A DNA stretch of 64,000 nucleotides from an uncultured Clostridia bacterium (GCA_934501535.1 CAKSUM010000002.1:186001-250000); one strand, 5' to 3'. Positions 41,184-50,320 are shown, counted from the stretch's first letter. Notes: generated by a model not told the origin, from the sequence alone. Program-made: numbers and translations.

Positions 41184-41579
41184 ATGCAAATAACTGATCC
41201 AATCGCAGATATGCTTACACGTATCAGAAATGCAAACACTGCAAAGCATGAAACTGTAGATATTCCTGCGTCAAATATGAAAAAAGCTATTGCTGAAATC
41301 CTGAACAATGAAGGCTACATCAAGAGCTATCAGATTATTGAAGACGGAAAGCAGGGCGTAATCAGAGTAACCCTGAAGTACAGCGGCAAGGAAAAGGTTA
41401 TCAGCGGTATTAAGAGAGTTTCTAAGCCCGGTCTTAGAATGTACGCTCCGGCTGATGAGCTTCCCAGAGTTTTGAAGGGCTTGGGTATTGCGATAATCTC
41501 AACTTCAAAGGGTATTATGACCGACAAAGAGGCTCGCAAGCAGCACATCGGCGGCGAAGTTCTCGCTTTTGTATGGTAA
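41184..41579 (+). CDS. rpsH: 30S ribosomal protein S8
   Basis: 131 aa primary 16S rRNA binder and, in E. coli, repressor of the spc operon. ITDPIADMLTRIRNANTAKH start and STSKGIMTDKEARKQHIGGE near the end. Preceded by AAGGAGGTAAATATA. Confidence 0.97.
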   Translation: MQITDPIADMLTRIRNANTAKHETVDIPASNMKKAIAEILNNEGYIKSYQIIEDGKQGVIRVTLKYSGKEKVISGIKRVSKPGLRMYAPADELPRVLKGLGIAIISTSKGIMTDKEARKQHIGGEVLAFVW

Positions 41580-41645
41580 ATAAATCGGCTTGTGTTATTT
41601 CCTGAAAGCACACGCTACGTAAATTTTTAAGGAGGATAAAGACTT

Positions 41646-42194
41646 ATGTCAAGAATAGGAAAAATGCCTATACCGGTTCCTGCCGGCGTAAACGTTACAA
41701 TAGGCAATGATAATGAAGTTACTGTCAAGGGTCCAAACGGAACACTTTCAAGAAAACTTCATTCCGATATGATTATCAAAATGGAGGCTAATGAAATTAT
41801 CGTTGAGCGTCCGTCAGAGGATAAAATGCACAAATCACTGCACGGTCTGACAAGAACTCTTGTGAACAACATGGTTGTCGGCGTAACCGACGGCTTCACA
41901 AAAGAACTTGAAATCAACGGTGTAGGTTACCGTGCACAGATGCAGGGCAAGAAGCTCGTACTGAGCCTTGGCTACTCGCACCCGGTTGAGTATGAAGCAA
42001 TGGAAGGCATCACTTTGGAAGTTCCGGCTCCTAACAAAATTCTTGTTAAGGGCGCGAACAAAGAGGACGTTGGTGCAACCGCTGCTAAAATCAGAGAGTA
42101 CAGACAGCCTGAACCGTACAAGGGCAAGGGTATCAAGTACGTTGATGAGGTTATCATACGCAAAGAAGGTAAAGCGGGAGCTAAGAAGAAATAA
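41646..42194 (+). CDS. rplF: 50S ribosomal protein L6
   Basis: 182 aa, two-domain protein near the sarcin-ricin loop. SRIGKMPIPVPAGVNVTI start and RQPEPYKGKGIKYVDEVIIR end. Preceded by AAGGAGGATAAAGACTT. Confidence 0.97.
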   Translation: MSRIGKMPIPVPAGVNVTIGNDNEVTVKGPNGTLSRKLHSDMIIKMEANEIIVERPSEDKMHKSLHGLTRTLVNNMVVGVTDGFTKELEINGVGYRAQMQGKKLVLSLGYSHPVEYEAMEGITLEVPAPNKILVKGANKEDVGATAAKIREYRQPEPYKGKGIKYVDEVIIRKEGKAGAKKK

Positions 42195-42213
42195 TAGAAA
42201 GGAGTGTTCTTAA

Positions 42214-42573
42214 ATGATAAACAAGAAAAATAGCAATGCTGCAAGACTTAAACGTCACAGAAGAGTCAGAAAGAACATCTCCGGTACAGCGGAGAGACCT
42301 CGTCTGAACGTTTTCAGAAGCTTAAATCATATTTATGCACAGATTATTGATGACACAAAGGGTATTACCTTGGTTAGTGCTTCAAGCATGGACAAAGACT
42401 TTGAGGGCAAAGGCGGAAACATCGAAGGCGCAAAGGCTGTAGGTAACGCAGTTGCTAAAAAAGCTTTGGAGAAGGGTATAAAAGCAGTCGTATTCGACAG
42501 AGGCGGATATATCTATCACGGTAGAGTTGCTGCTCTTGCAGAAGGCGCAAGAGAAGGCGGCTTGGAATTCTAA
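42214..42573 (+). CDS. rplR: 50S ribosomal protein L18
   Basis: 119 aa 5S rRNA-binding protein. RLKRHRRVRKNISGTAERPR and the C-terminal FDRGGYIYHGRVAALAEGAR are typical. Preceded by GAAAGGAGTGTTCTTAA. Confidence 0.97.
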   Translation: MINKKNSNAARLKRHRRVRKNISGTAERPRLNVFRSLNHIYAQIIDDTKGITLVSASSMDKDFEGKGGNIEGAKAVGNAVAKKALEKGIKAVVFDRGGYIYHGRVAALAEGAREGGLEF

Positions 42574-42591
42574 TTAAAGGAGGAAAAACTT

Positions 42592-43095
42592 GTGGCTGAA
42601 AGAATAGATGCAAAAACGCTTGACCTGCAGGAAAAGCTGGTTGAGATTAATCGTGTTGCTAAAACGGTTAAGGGCGGCAGAACAATGCGTTTCTCCGCAC
42701 TGATGGTTGTCGGCGACGGAAACGGTCATGTTGGCTGCGGAACAGGTAAAGCAACTGAAATCCCCGATGCAATCAGAAAGGGTATTGAAGACGCTAAGAA
42801 AAACATGGTTACCGTTCCTCTGCAGAACACAACCATAACACATGAAACTATCGGTGAGTTCGGCGCGGGCAGAGTACTGTTAAAGCCTGCTAAAGAAGGT
42901 ACCGGTGTTATCGCAGGCGGCGCAGTCAGAGCTGTTGTTGAGCTTGCGGGTATCAAGGATATCAGAACAAAATGCCTGCGTTCAAACAACAAGAAAAATG
43001 TTGTAAAGGCTACAATTGCAGGTCTTGCAAACCTTAAGGAAGCTGAAGAAGTTGCTAAGCTTCGCGGTAAGGATGTTGACCAAATCGTAGGTTAA
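42592..43095 (+). CDS. rpsE: 30S ribosomal protein S5, GTG start
   Basis: 167 aa; decoding fidelity and mRNA helicase site. VNRVAKTVKGG-type motif (here INRVAKTVKGGRTMRFSALM), GDGNGHVGCGTGKATEIPDA. GTG 42592 is the only fitting start after AAAGGAGGAAAAACTT. Confidence 0.96.
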   Translation: MAERIDAKTLDLQEKLVEINRVAKTVKGGRTMRFSALMVVGDGNGHVGCGTGKATEIPDAIRKGIEDAKKNMVTVPLQNTTITHETIGEFGAGRVLLKPAKEGTGVIAGGAVRAVVELAGIKDIRTKCLRSNNKKNVVKATIAGLANLKEAEEVAKLRGKDVDQIVG

Positions 43096-43109
43096 GGAGG
43101 TAGCGCATA

Positions 43110-43283
43110 ATGTTAAAGGTTACGTTGGTTAAAAGCACAATCGGCTGCAAAAAAGATCAGATTGCTACGGTTGCCGCTTTGGGACTGAAAAAAATCAGAG
43201 ATGTTAAAGAACACAAGGACACACCTCAAATCAGAGGTATGATCAATAAGGTGACACATCTTGTAAAGGTTGAAGAAAACTAA
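43110..43283 (+). CDS. rpmD: 50S ribosomal protein L30
   Basis: 57 aa. LKVTLVKSTIGCKKDQIATV start, LGLKKIRDVKEHKDTPQIRG middle. Preceded by AAGGAGGTAGCGCATA. Falls between rpsE and rplO as expected and is short enough to be missed by length-filtered ORF screens. Confidence 0.96.
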   Translation: MLKVTLVKSTIGCKKDQIATVAALGLKKIRDVKEHKDTPQIRGMINKVTHLVKVEEN

Positions 43284-43313
43284 AATAAACTAAACTAAAA
43301 GGAGGTGTAGCAA

Positions 43314-43754
43314 ATGAGATTGGACGAACTACAACCCACAGAAGGTTCAAGGTTTGCAGCTAAGAGAGTAGGCAGAGGTATCGGTTCGGGTACAGGTAAA
43401 ACCTCGGGAAAAGGTCATAAGGGTCAGAATGCACGTTCGGGCGGCGGTGTAAGACCGGGCTTTGAAGGTGGTCAGATGCCGCTTTACAGACGTCTTCCCA
43501 AGAGAGGATTTAAAAATATATTTGCTAAAAAGTATGTTACGGTTAACGTTGAAGTTTTGGAAAAGTTTGAAAACGGCGCAGAAGTAACTGCTGAAGCTTT
43601 AAAGGAAGCAGGCATCATTTCCAAAAAGCTTGACGGTGTTAAGATTTTGGGAAGAGGCGAGCTTACAAAGAAGCTTGACGTTAAGGTAGCAGGCTTCACC
43701 GCATCTGCAAAGGAAAAGATTGAAAAGGCCGGTGGAAAGGCAGAGGTGATCTAA
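43314..43754 (+). CDS. rplO: 50S ribosomal protein L15
   Basis: 146 aa. Gly/Arg-rich N-terminal extension (GRGIGSGTGKTSGKGHKGQN) that threads into 23S rRNA, and a globular C-terminal part. Preceded by AAAGGAGGTGTAGCAA. One base separates its stop from the secY start. Confidence 0.97.
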   Translation: MRLDELQPTEGSRFAAKRVGRGIGSGTGKTSGKGHKGQNARSGGGVRPGFEGGQMPLYRRLPKRGFKNIFAKKYVTVNVEVLEKFENGAEVTAEALKEAGIISKKLDGVKILGRGELTKKLDVKVAGFTASAKEKIEKAGGKAEVI

Positions 43755-43755
43755 T

Positions 43756-45087
43756 ATGTTTAATACAATTAGAAATGCTTTCAAAATCCCCGACCTTAGA
43801 AAAAGATTGTGGTTCACTATTCTGATGATGATAATTTTCAGATTCGGTGCTCACATTCCGGTGCCGTTTTTATCAAAGGACGCTATGCAGGCGTTCTTAA
43901 GCGGCGGAACAGATTTGTTCTCTCTGTTTGATGTATTTACCGGCGGTGCGTTCTCTAATGCAACCGTTATGGCGATGGGTGTTTCACCGTATATCAACGC
44001 ATCAATTATCGTTCAGCTTCTTGCTGTTGCGATACCATCTCTTGAAAGACTTTCAAAAGAAGGTCTTGAAGGCAGAAAGAAACTTAACAAAATTACAAGA
44101 TACCTCGGTATCGCACTCGCGTTCATTCAGGGCGCAGGCTTGTATGTAACACTTCACAATATCGGTGTTACAAATAATATTGAAGCAATCCGCAACGAAG
44201 GTGTACTTACATTTTTCGTAATAACCCTCACTTTTACAGCCGGTACGGCATTTATCGTTTGGCTGGGTGAGCTTATCACCGAAAAAGGTATCGGAAACGG
44301 TGTTTCACTCATCATCTTCGCAGGTATCGTATCAAGAATACCTACAGCGGCGGTTTCAATCTATAAAAGCTATCTTGCACACGGCGTAAGAAACCTTATG
44401 AATGTTTCACTCGCCATTGCAATTTTGGTAATCGCTATTGCTGCAATCGTACTTGTTGTTCTGTTCGATTCAGCGGAACGCAGAATACCGGTGCAGTATG
44501 CTAAAAGAGTAGTCGGCAGAAAGATGTACGGCGGTCAGAGCACTAACATACCCGTAAAGGTTGTTATGGGCGGTGTTATGCCTATCATCTTCGCATCGAG
44601 CATCATGGCTTTCCCGGCTACTATAGTAAGACTTGCATCGGGCAACAGTCTGCCTCAGTCGGGCATTTGGTACAGAGTGCTTGGCTGTCTGTCAGCCGGA
44701 TACGGTCCTGCATGGACTGATGCCGTTTACTCGGTACTGTACTTCCTGCTGATAATATTCTTCACATATTTCTATTCGGCAATTCAGTTCAATCCGATTG
44801 AAATGGCGAATAATATGAAGAAGTCGGGCGGTTATATTCCGGGTTACAGACCGGGTAAGCCGACCAGTGATTATATCGCAAAGGTTGCATCAAGACTTAA
44901 CCTGACCGGTGCAGTCTTCCTGGGAATTATCGCAGTTTTGCCGGTTGTTGTCGGCGCTGTATTCAATATCACAGGTATGCAGATAGGCGGTACATCACTT
45001 CTGATTATGGAAGGTGTTGCGCTTGAATCTGTAAGACAGATAGAATCACAGATGGTAATGAGAAACTACAAGGGATTTTTGGAGTAA
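43756..45087 (+). CDS. secY: Preprotein translocase subunit SecY
   Basis: 443 aa, ten predicted transmembrane helices; the pore of the Sec channel in the cytoplasmic membrane. Typical FRFGAHIPVPFLSK at helix 1, GVSPYINASIIVQLLAVAIP (plug and helix 2), and the C5/C6 ribosome-contact loops including GGYIPGYRPGKPTSDYIAKV. Works with SecE (5773). Placed in the spc operon before adk and map as usual. Confidence 0.97.
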   Translation: MFNTIRNAFKIPDLRKRLWFTILMMIIFRFGAHIPVPFLSKDAMQAFLSGGTDLFSLFDVFTGGAFSNATVMAMGVSPYINASIIVQLLAVAIPSLERLSKEGLEGRKKLNKITRYLGIALAFIQGAGLYVTLHNIGVTNNIEAIRNEGVLTFFVITLTFTAGTAFIVWLGELITEKGIGNGVSLIIFAGIVSRIPTAAVSIYKSYLAHGVRNLMNVSLAIAILVIAIAAIVLVVLFDSAERRIPVQYAKRVVGRKMYGGQSTNIPVKVVMGGVMPIIFASSIMAFPATIVRLASGNSLPQSGIWYRVLGCLSAGYGPAWTDAVYSVLYFLLIIFFTYFYSAIQFNPIEMANNMKKSGGYIPGYRPGKPTSDYIAKVASRLNLTGAVFLGIIAVLPVVVGAVFNITGMQIGGTSLLIMEGVALESVRQIESQMVMRNYKGFLE

Positions 45088-45108
45088 TAACGGAAAGGCG
45101 GCAAAAAT

Positions 45109-45744
45109 ATGAAGCTTATACTACTTGGACCACCCGGTGCGGGAAAAGGAACACAAGCAGAAGTTTTGACAAAACAGCTCGGAGTTGAAACTATTTCAAC
45201 CGGTGTAATGTTGAGGGCTGCCATGAGGGACGGTACCGAGCTTGGCAAGCTTGCAAAGCAGTATATTGATGAAGGCAAGCTCGTTCCGGACGAAGTTGTT
45301 GTCGGTATTGTAAAGGAAAGACTGTCGCAGGATGACTGCAAAAAAGGGTTTATCCTGGACGGCTTTCCGCGTACTATCGCACAGGCTGAGGCTCTTGAGG
45401 CTGCCGGAATTGAAATCGACAAGGTATTGTCGCTTGAGGTTTCGGATGACGTCATCATAAAGCGTCTGGCAGGAAGAAGAGAATGTAAGGCATGCGGTAC
45501 GCCGTATCATGTTGTTAACAAGCCGGTTCCCGAGGACGGAAAATGTGTCTGCGGCGGCGAAGTTATTCAGCGTCCCGACGATAATGAAGAAACGATTAAA
45601 AATCGACTTGCGGTTTATCATGAACAAACAGAGCCAATTAAGGCATATTACGAGTCACGCGGTAAGGTAATCAGCGTTGACAGCTCTCATTCGGTTGAAC
45701 GTACCAACGAGGCTGCGCTCAAGGCGCTTGGTTTGGTAAAGTAG
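45109..45744 (+). CDS. adk: Adenylate kinase
   Basis: 211 aa; interconverts ATP+AMP and 2 ADP. P-loop GPPGAGKGTQ (7-16), FILDGFPRTIAQAEAL, and a long LID with four cysteines (CKACGTPYH...CVCGG) that would bind zinc as in other Gram-positive enzymes. Preceded by GAAAGGCGGCAAAAAT. Confidence 0.97.
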   Translation: MKLILLGPPGAGKGTQAEVLTKQLGVETISTGVMLRAAMRDGTELGKLAKQYIDEGKLVPDEVVVGIVKERLSQDDCKKGFILDGFPRTIAQAEALEAAGIEIDKVLSLEVSDDVIIKRLAGRRECKACGTPYHVVNKPVPEDGKCVCGGEVIQRPDDNEETIKNRLAVYHEQTEPIKAYYESRGKVISVDSSHSVERTNEAALKALGLVK

Positions 45745-45760
45745 GAGATATGATTAGCAG

Positions 45761-46507
45761 ATGATTACGATTAAATCAAAATCTGAAATTGAAAAGATGC
45801 GTGTTGCCGGCAGACTGACCGGTGAAGCATTAAAATTGGTTGAGCAGCATATCCGCCCCGGGATTTCGACCCTGGAGCTTGATAAAATTGCTTATGACTT
45901 TATCAAAAAACACGGCGCAACCCCTTCATTTTTACACTACAACGGCTTTCCGGCGAGTATATGCGCGTCGCCGAACAGCTGGGTAGTGCACGGTATTCCC
46001 TCAAAAGATGTAATCTTAAAAGAGGGTGACATTATAAGCATTGACATGGGCGTCTGCAAGGACGGCTACCATGGTGACGCCGCAAGAACTTTTCCTGTCG
46101 GAAAGATTTCGGCTGAAGCTCAAAGACTTATTGATGTTACCAAACAGAGTTTTTTTGAGGGTATCAAGCATGCAACTCACGGTGCAAAGCTGGGTGACTT
46201 GTCTGCTGCAATCCAGGAATACGTGGAGGATCACGGATACTCGGTTGTACGCGATTTAGTCGGTCACGGCATCGGGAAGAATATGCATGAAGACCCTAAT
46301 GTCCCGAATTACGGACACAAGGGCAAGGGGCTTAAACTCGCGCAGGGCATGACTATTGCCGTTGAGCCAATGGTTAATGCCGGTGATTGGGGCGTGGTAG
46401 TGCTTGATGATGACTGGACTGTTGAGTCTGAAGACGGCAGCTTGTCGGCACACTATGAAAATACTATCCTTATCACAAAGGGCGAATGTGAAATTTTGAC
46501 ACTGTAG
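45761..46507 (+). CDS. map: Type I methionine aminopeptidase
   Basis: 248 aa; removes N-terminal Met from new proteins. The five metal ligands are visible in ISIDMGVCKDGYHGDAART (two Asp), VGHGIGKNMHE (His), AVEPMVN (Glu) and HYENTILIT (Glu). Preceded by TAGGAGATATGATTAGCAG. Conserved adk-map order. Confidence 0.96.
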   Translation: MITIKSKSEIEKMRVAGRLTGEALKLVEQHIRPGISTLELDKIAYDFIKKHGATPSFLHYNGFPASICASPNSWVVHGIPSKDVILKEGDIISIDMGVCKDGYHGDAARTFPVGKISAEAQRLIDVTKQSFFEGIKHATHGAKLGDLSAAIQEYVEDHGYSVVRDLVGHGIGKNMHEDPNVPNYGHKGKGLKLAQGMTIAVEPMVNAGDWGVVVLDDDWTVESEDGSLSAHYENTILITKGECEILTL

Positions 46508-46518
46508 AGGTGCAAAAG

Positions 46519-46755
46519 ATGGATATTTGCAAAGGAAGTCTTGTGTATTCGCGTGCCGGACGGGACAAGGGCGGTTTATTCCTTGTTTTGTCGGCAGAGG
46601 AAAATTACGCATATATTGCGGACGGAAACACGAGAAAGGTTTCGGCGCCGAAAAGAAAAAATATTCGGCACCTTAATAAAACCAATACGGTTTTGAATAT
46701 GGATTTTGATAATATATCCGATTCACAGGTACGCAAAGCGCTGGAAAAGTTTTAA
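46519..46755 (+). CDS. KOW-domain RNA-binding protein (L14e-like)
   Basis: 78 aa. A single KOW-type motif (KGSLVYSRAGRDKGGLFLVL) at the N-terminus and a basic patch (KVSAPKRKNIRHLNKTN). Such proteins are usual between map and infA in Clostridia; the function is not known. ATG 46519 is 8 nt after GAGG; an in-frame GTG at 46510 overlaps that site. Confidence 0.88.
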   Translation: MDICKGSLVYSRAGRDKGGLFLVLSAEENYAYIADGNTRKVSAPKRKNIRHLNKTNTVLNMDFDNISDSQVRKALEKF

Positions 46756-46783
46756 ACCGAATTTGTATATGGGAGGTAGCAGT

Positions 46784-47002
46784 TTGGCTAAGGAAGATGT
46801 TTTGGAATTAGAGGGCACGGTTGTTGAAACTCTGCCTAATGCTATGTTTAAGGTTGAGCTTGAGAACGGACATCAGATTCTCGCTCACATTTCAGGCAAA
46901 TTGAGAATGAACTTCATTAAAATTCTCCCCGGGGATAAGGTTACCATTGAAATGTCCCCGTATGATTTGACCAGAGGCAGAATTACGTGGAGATCTAAAT
47001 AA
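46784..47002 (+). CDS. infA: Translation initiation factor IF-1, TTG start
   Basis: 72 aa, exact family length. AKEDVLELEGTVVETLPNAM start and KLRMNFIKILPGDKVTIEMS. The start is TTG (46784), 7 nt after GGGAGGT; the frame is open upstream through the end of the KOW gene but only by chance. An OB-fold protein that binds the ribosomal A site. Confidence 0.94.
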   Translation: MAKEDVLELEGTVVETLPNAMFKVELENGHQILAHISGKLRMNFIKILPGDKVTIEMSPYDLTRGRITWRSK

Positions 47003-47015
47003 GGAGGTAACGGAA

Positions 47016-47129
47016 ATGAAAGTACGTCCATCAGTAAAACCTATTTGCGAAAAATGTAAGGTTATTAAAAGAAAAGGCAAAATAATGGTTATTTGTGAAA
47101 ACCCGAAGCATAAACAAAAACAAGGCTGA
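47016..47129 (+). CDS. rpmJ: 50S ribosomal protein L36
   Basis: 37 aa. KVRPSVKPICEKCKVIKRKG with zinc ligands C11, C14, C27 and H32, so the zinc-binding form. ATG 47016 follows AAGGAGGTAACGGAA. Too short for length-filtered ORF screens. Confidence 0.96.
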   Translation: MKVRPSVKPICEKCKVIKRKGKIMVICENPKHKQKQG

Positions 47130-47339
47130 TTTCAATTTAAAAATCCATTTATAACCCGTTTGCGGTTATTATCCATGCTTTTAAATGAAATCAAATGTAT
47201 ATGTTTGGTTATCACAATGCGCGGCAGCAAATGCCGCATGAAAGGTTTGTTATCGGCGCCGGGAACGCGGCCGGCATTATTTGCCGCCTTGGCGCCCGTA
47301 ATATAAAAATTGTGAGATTTATACTATGGAGGTGTAATA
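47130..47339 (+). promoter_or_regulatory. 210-nt structured leader ahead of rpsM
   Basis: No gene. Stems: ATAACC/GGTTAT (47151-47169), a perfect GCGGCA/TGCCGC hairpin (47221-47237), and a GC-rich compound stem in which GGCGCC (47256-47261) pairs with GGCGCC (47290-47295) and encloses a GGCCGGCA/TTGCCGCC stem. It could be an autoregulatory leader for the alpha operon (S4 plays this role in E. coli); no terminator run is evident. Confidence 0.45.
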
Positions 47340-47705
47340 ATGGCTAGAATAGCAGGTGTTGACTTACCAAGAGAAAAAAGAGTTGAAATCGGTTTGACTT
47401 ATATCTACGGTATCGGTCTTAAGACATCACAGAAACTGTTAAAAGAAACAGGAGTAAATCCCGACACAAGAGTTAAGGATTTGACAGAGGAAGACGTTGC
47501 AAAACTGAGAGAAGCCATCAGCGAATATACTGTTGAGGGTGAACTCAAAACACAGATTTCTCTGGACATTAAGAGACTTATGGAAATTGGTTGTTACAGA
47601 GGTGTAAGACACAGAAAGGGTCTTCCCGTAAGAGGTCAGAACACCAAAAACAACGCAAGAACAAGAAAAGGTCCCGCCAGAACAATGGCTAATAAAAAGA
47701 AGTAA
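47340..47705 (+). CDS. rpsM: 30S ribosomal protein S13
   Basis: 121 aa head protein. ARIAGVDLPREKRVEIGLTY start and the basic GLPVRGQNTKNNARTRKGPA C-terminus that contacts P-site tRNA. Preceded by GGAGGTGTAATA. Confidence 0.97.
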   Translation: MARIAGVDLPREKRVEIGLTYIYGIGLKTSQKLLKETGVNPDTRVKDLTEEDVAKLREAISEYTVEGELKTQISLDIKRLMEIGCYRGVRHRKGLPVRGQNTKNNARTRKGPARTMANKKK

Positions 47706-47720
47706 AGGAGGTACTAAGCA

Positions 47721-48116
47721 ATGGCAAAAGTGGCAAAGAGAACTACACGTACAAAGCGTGTTAAGAAAAATATTGAAAAGGGCGCAGCTCATATCCGCTC
47801 TTCCTTTAATAACACAATCGTTACTATTACAGATGTTAACGGAAACGCACTTTCTTGGGCAAGTGCCGGCGGCTTAGGCTTCCGTGGCTCAAAGAAGAGT
47901 ACTCCGTTCGCTGCTCAGACAGCAGCAGAAACAGCAGCAAAAGCTGCTATGGAGCATGGGCTCAAAACCGTTGAGGTTTACGTTAAGGGTCCGGGCGCAG
48001 GCCGTGAAGCGGCTATCCGTGCACTTCAGGCTGCAGGTCTTGAGGTTACAATGATTAAAGATGTAACTCCGATTCCTCACAACGGCTGCAGACCGCCTAA
48101 GAGAAGAAGAGTTTGA
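47721..48116 (+). CDS. rpsK: 30S ribosomal protein S11
   Basis: 131 aa platform protein. AHIRSSFNNTIVTITDVNGN and the C-terminal DVTPIPHNGCRPPKRRRV are typical. Preceded by AAAGGAGGTACTAAGCA. Confidence 0.97.
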   Translation: MAKVAKRTTRTKRVKKNIEKGAAHIRSSFNNTIVTITDVNGNALSWASAGGLGFRGSKKSTPFAAQTAAETAAKAAMEHGLKTVEVYVKGPGAGREAAIRALQAAGLEVTMIKDVTPIPHNGCRPPKRRRV

Positions 48117-48154
48117 TTTATCATTGTAATATATAGTAAAAGGAGGAAATTAAC

Positions 48155-48748
48155 ATGGCTAGAAATATGCAACCGGTTCTGAAAAGATGCAGAACACTGG
48201 GTATAGAGCCTGCATGCATGGGTATTCATAAAAGCTCAAACAAAAACCCCGCCAAGGGCAGAAAAAAGCAGTCTGAATACAGCTTGCAGCTAAACGAAAA
48301 GCAGAAGGTTAAGTTTATTTACGGCGTTTTGGAAAAGCAGTTCAGAAAATATTATGTACTCGCTACCAAAAAGCGCGGTATCACAGGTGAAGAACTCTTA
48401 TCAATTCTTGAATCAAGACTTGATAATGTAGTGTTCAGATTAGGCTTGGCTAATACAAGAAGAGAAGCAAGACAGATTGTAAATCACGGTCACATTCTTG
48501 TTAACGGTAAGAAGGTAGATATTCCTTCATACATCGTTAAGGTGGGCGATACAATCGCACTTCGTGAAAAGAGCAAGGCTTCACAGAGAATGAAGGATAT
48601 AGCGGAAGCAAATGCTTCAAGAGCTGTACCAAAGTGGTTGGACATGGATAAGAATACTTCACAAGGCAAGGTTATTGCATACCCCGCTCGTGACGATATC
48701 GATTACGAGGTTGAGGAACACCTTATCGTCGAGTTGTATTCTAAGTAA
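48155..48748 (+). CDS. rpsD: 30S ribosomal protein S4
   Basis: 197 aa primary 16S rRNA binder with an S4 domain (LESRLDNVVFRLGLANTRRE; VNHGHILVNGKKVDIPSYIV). The N-terminal cysteine pair seen in zinc-type S4 is not clear here. In E. coli S4 represses this operon. Preceded by AAAGGAGGAAATTAAC. Confidence 0.97.
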   Translation: MARNMQPVLKRCRTLGIEPACMGIHKSSNKNPAKGRKKQSEYSLQLNEKQKVKFIYGVLEKQFRKYYVLATKKRGITGEELLSILESRLDNVVFRLGLANTRREARQIVNHGHILVNGKKVDIPSYIVKVGDTIALREKSKASQRMKDIAEANASRAVPKWLDMDKNTSQGKVIAYPARDDIDYEVEEHLIVELYSK

Positions 48749-48811
48749 TAATGTTTTTACCCTCGGTAAGCGGATAAGTTACTTTGAATTTGTGAAGGAG
48801 GGTTCGATACG

Positions 48812-49756
48812 ATGATAGAAATGGAAAAGCCCAATATAGAATGTAAGGAATTAACTGCAAATTACGGTGTTTTTGAAGTCACTCCGCTTGAGCGCGGATA
48901 CGCAACAACAATCGGTAATTCTCTTCGCAGAATATTGCTGTCATCACTCCCGGGTGCTGCTGCGACATCAATTAAAATTGAAGGCGTACAGCATGAGTTT
49001 TCTACGGTTCCCGGAGTGAAAGAAGATGTTACCGAGATAATTCTTAACATCAAAAAGCTTGCAATTAAGCTTCATTCTGACTCACCGAAAACGGTTTATA
49101 TCGAAGCAAAAGGCGCATGCGAAATTACTGCGGCAGATATTACGGCGGACGCTGATGTGGAAATCTTTAATCCCGATTTGCACATTGCGACGCTTAATGA
49201 AGATGCACGGCTGTATATGGAGATAACAATTGCTAAGGGACGCGGTTATATCTCCGCCGATAAAAATAAGCAGATGATGCAGCTTCCTGTCGGCGTCATT
49301 CCCGTCGATTCGATTTTTACGCCCGTTAAAAAGGTGAACTACACCGTTGAAAATACAAGAGTAGGCAGTAACATCGACAGGGAAACGCTGACTGTTGAGG
49401 TTACTACCAACAGCACAACAAAGCCCGATGAGGCTGTTAGTTTGGCTGCTAAGATTATGAATGACCTGCTGACACTGTTCGTTGACCTTTCCGAGGACGC
49501 AAAGAATACGGAAATTGTCAAGGAAAAAGAAGAAAGCAAAAAGGAAAAGGTTCTGGAAATGTCCATTGAGGACTTGGATCTGTCCGTACGTTCATACAAT
49601 TGCTTGAAGCGCGCAGGAATTAACACTGTTGAGGATTTGGCAAATAAATCCGAAGAAGATATGATGAAAGTCAGAAATCTCGGAAGAAAATCTCTTGATG
49701 AAGTTAAGTATAAGCTGCATGCTTTGGGTCTGTCGTTAAGTGAAGAAGAAGACTAA
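48812..49756 (+). CDS. rpoA: DNA-directed RNA polymerase subunit alpha
   Basis: 314 aa. N-terminal assembly domain (ERGYATTIGNSLRRILLSSL) and C-terminal domain for UP elements and activators (SVRSYNCLKRAGINTVEDLA; NLGRKSLDEVKYKLHALGL), joined by an acidic linker. Preceded by GGAGGGTTCGATACG. The only core polymerase gene in the window; rpoB and rpoC are elsewhere. Confidence 0.97.
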   Translation: MIEMEKPNIECKELTANYGVFEVTPLERGYATTIGNSLRRILLSSLPGAAATSIKIEGVQHEFSTVPGVKEDVTEIILNIKKLAIKLHSDSPKTVYIEAKGACEITAADITADADVEIFNPDLHIATLNEDARLYMEITIAKGRGYISADKNKQMMQLPVGVIPVDSIFTPVKKVNYTVENTRVGSNIDRETLTVEVTTNSTTKPDEAVSLAAKIMNDLLTLFVDLSEDAKNTEIVKEKEESKKEKVLEMSIEDLDLSVRSYNCLKRAGINTVEDLANKSEEDMMKVRNLGRKSLDEVKYKLHALGLSLSEEED

Positions 49757-49785
49757 TAGAGCCTAATGAAAAGGAGGAATTGTTA

Positions 49786-50124
49786 ATGGGAACAAGAAAA
49801 TTAAATCTTCCTACCGACCAGAGAATGGCGCTTCTGCGTAACCTGGTAACAAGTTTTCTGGAAACCGGAAGAGTTGAAACAACATTAACAAGAGCTAAAG
49901 AAGCTCAGAGTTTGGCTGAAAAGATGATTACTCTCGGTAAGACAAACACATTGCACACTCGCCGTCAGGCTTTGGAGTTTATCACAAAAGAAGACGTTGT
50001 AACAAAGGTCTTTAACGAGATTGCTCCAAAATATGCTGACAGAAACGGCGGATATACAAGAATTATTCAAGCAGGTCCGCGTCGCGGCGATGCAGCTCCC
50101 ATGGCTGTTCTTGAGCTTGTGTGA
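49786..50124 (+). CDS. rplQ: 50S ribosomal protein L17
   Basis: 112 aa. RKLNLPTDQRMALLRNLVTS start and YADRNGGYTRIIQAGPRRGD end. ATG 49786 follows AAGGAGGAATTGTTA. Last gene of the S10-spc-alpha cluster. Confidence 0.97.
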   Translation: MGTRKLNLPTDQRMALLRNLVTSFLETGRVETTLTRAKEAQSLAEKMITLGKTNTLHTRRQALEFITKEDVVTKVFNEIAPKYADRNGGYTRIIQAGPRRGDAAPMAVLELV

Positions 50125-50139
50125 TTAATAAACATACTG

Positions 50140-50178
50140 AACCGAAAACAGCGGTATTCCATGCCGTTGTTTCGGTTT
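50140..50178 (+). terminator. First hairpin after rplQ
   Basis: AACCGAAAACAGCGGTAT pairs with ATGCCGTTGTTTCGGTT (with G-U pairs) around TCC. A weak T-run (TTTCGG) follows, so it may work together with the next hairpin. Confidence 0.6.
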
Positions 50179-50180
50179 CG

Positions 50181-50226
50181 GCAGCGTACGCAAAACAATT
50201 ATGTTTTACGTACGCTGTTCTGTTTT
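50181..50226 (+). terminator. Second hairpin after rplQ
   Basis: CAGCGTACGCAAAAC (50182-50196) pairs with GTTTTACGTACGCTG (50203-50217), followed by TTCTGTTTTG. Main terminator of the ribosomal cluster. Confidence 0.75.
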
Positions 50227-50320
50227 GTCCATTTTTATGCAGAAAACTATCGGTAAATTAAATGAAGAATTTGTAATTATAAATCATTATGTAAAGAGAT
50301 ATAAAATTTGGAGGGCAAAT

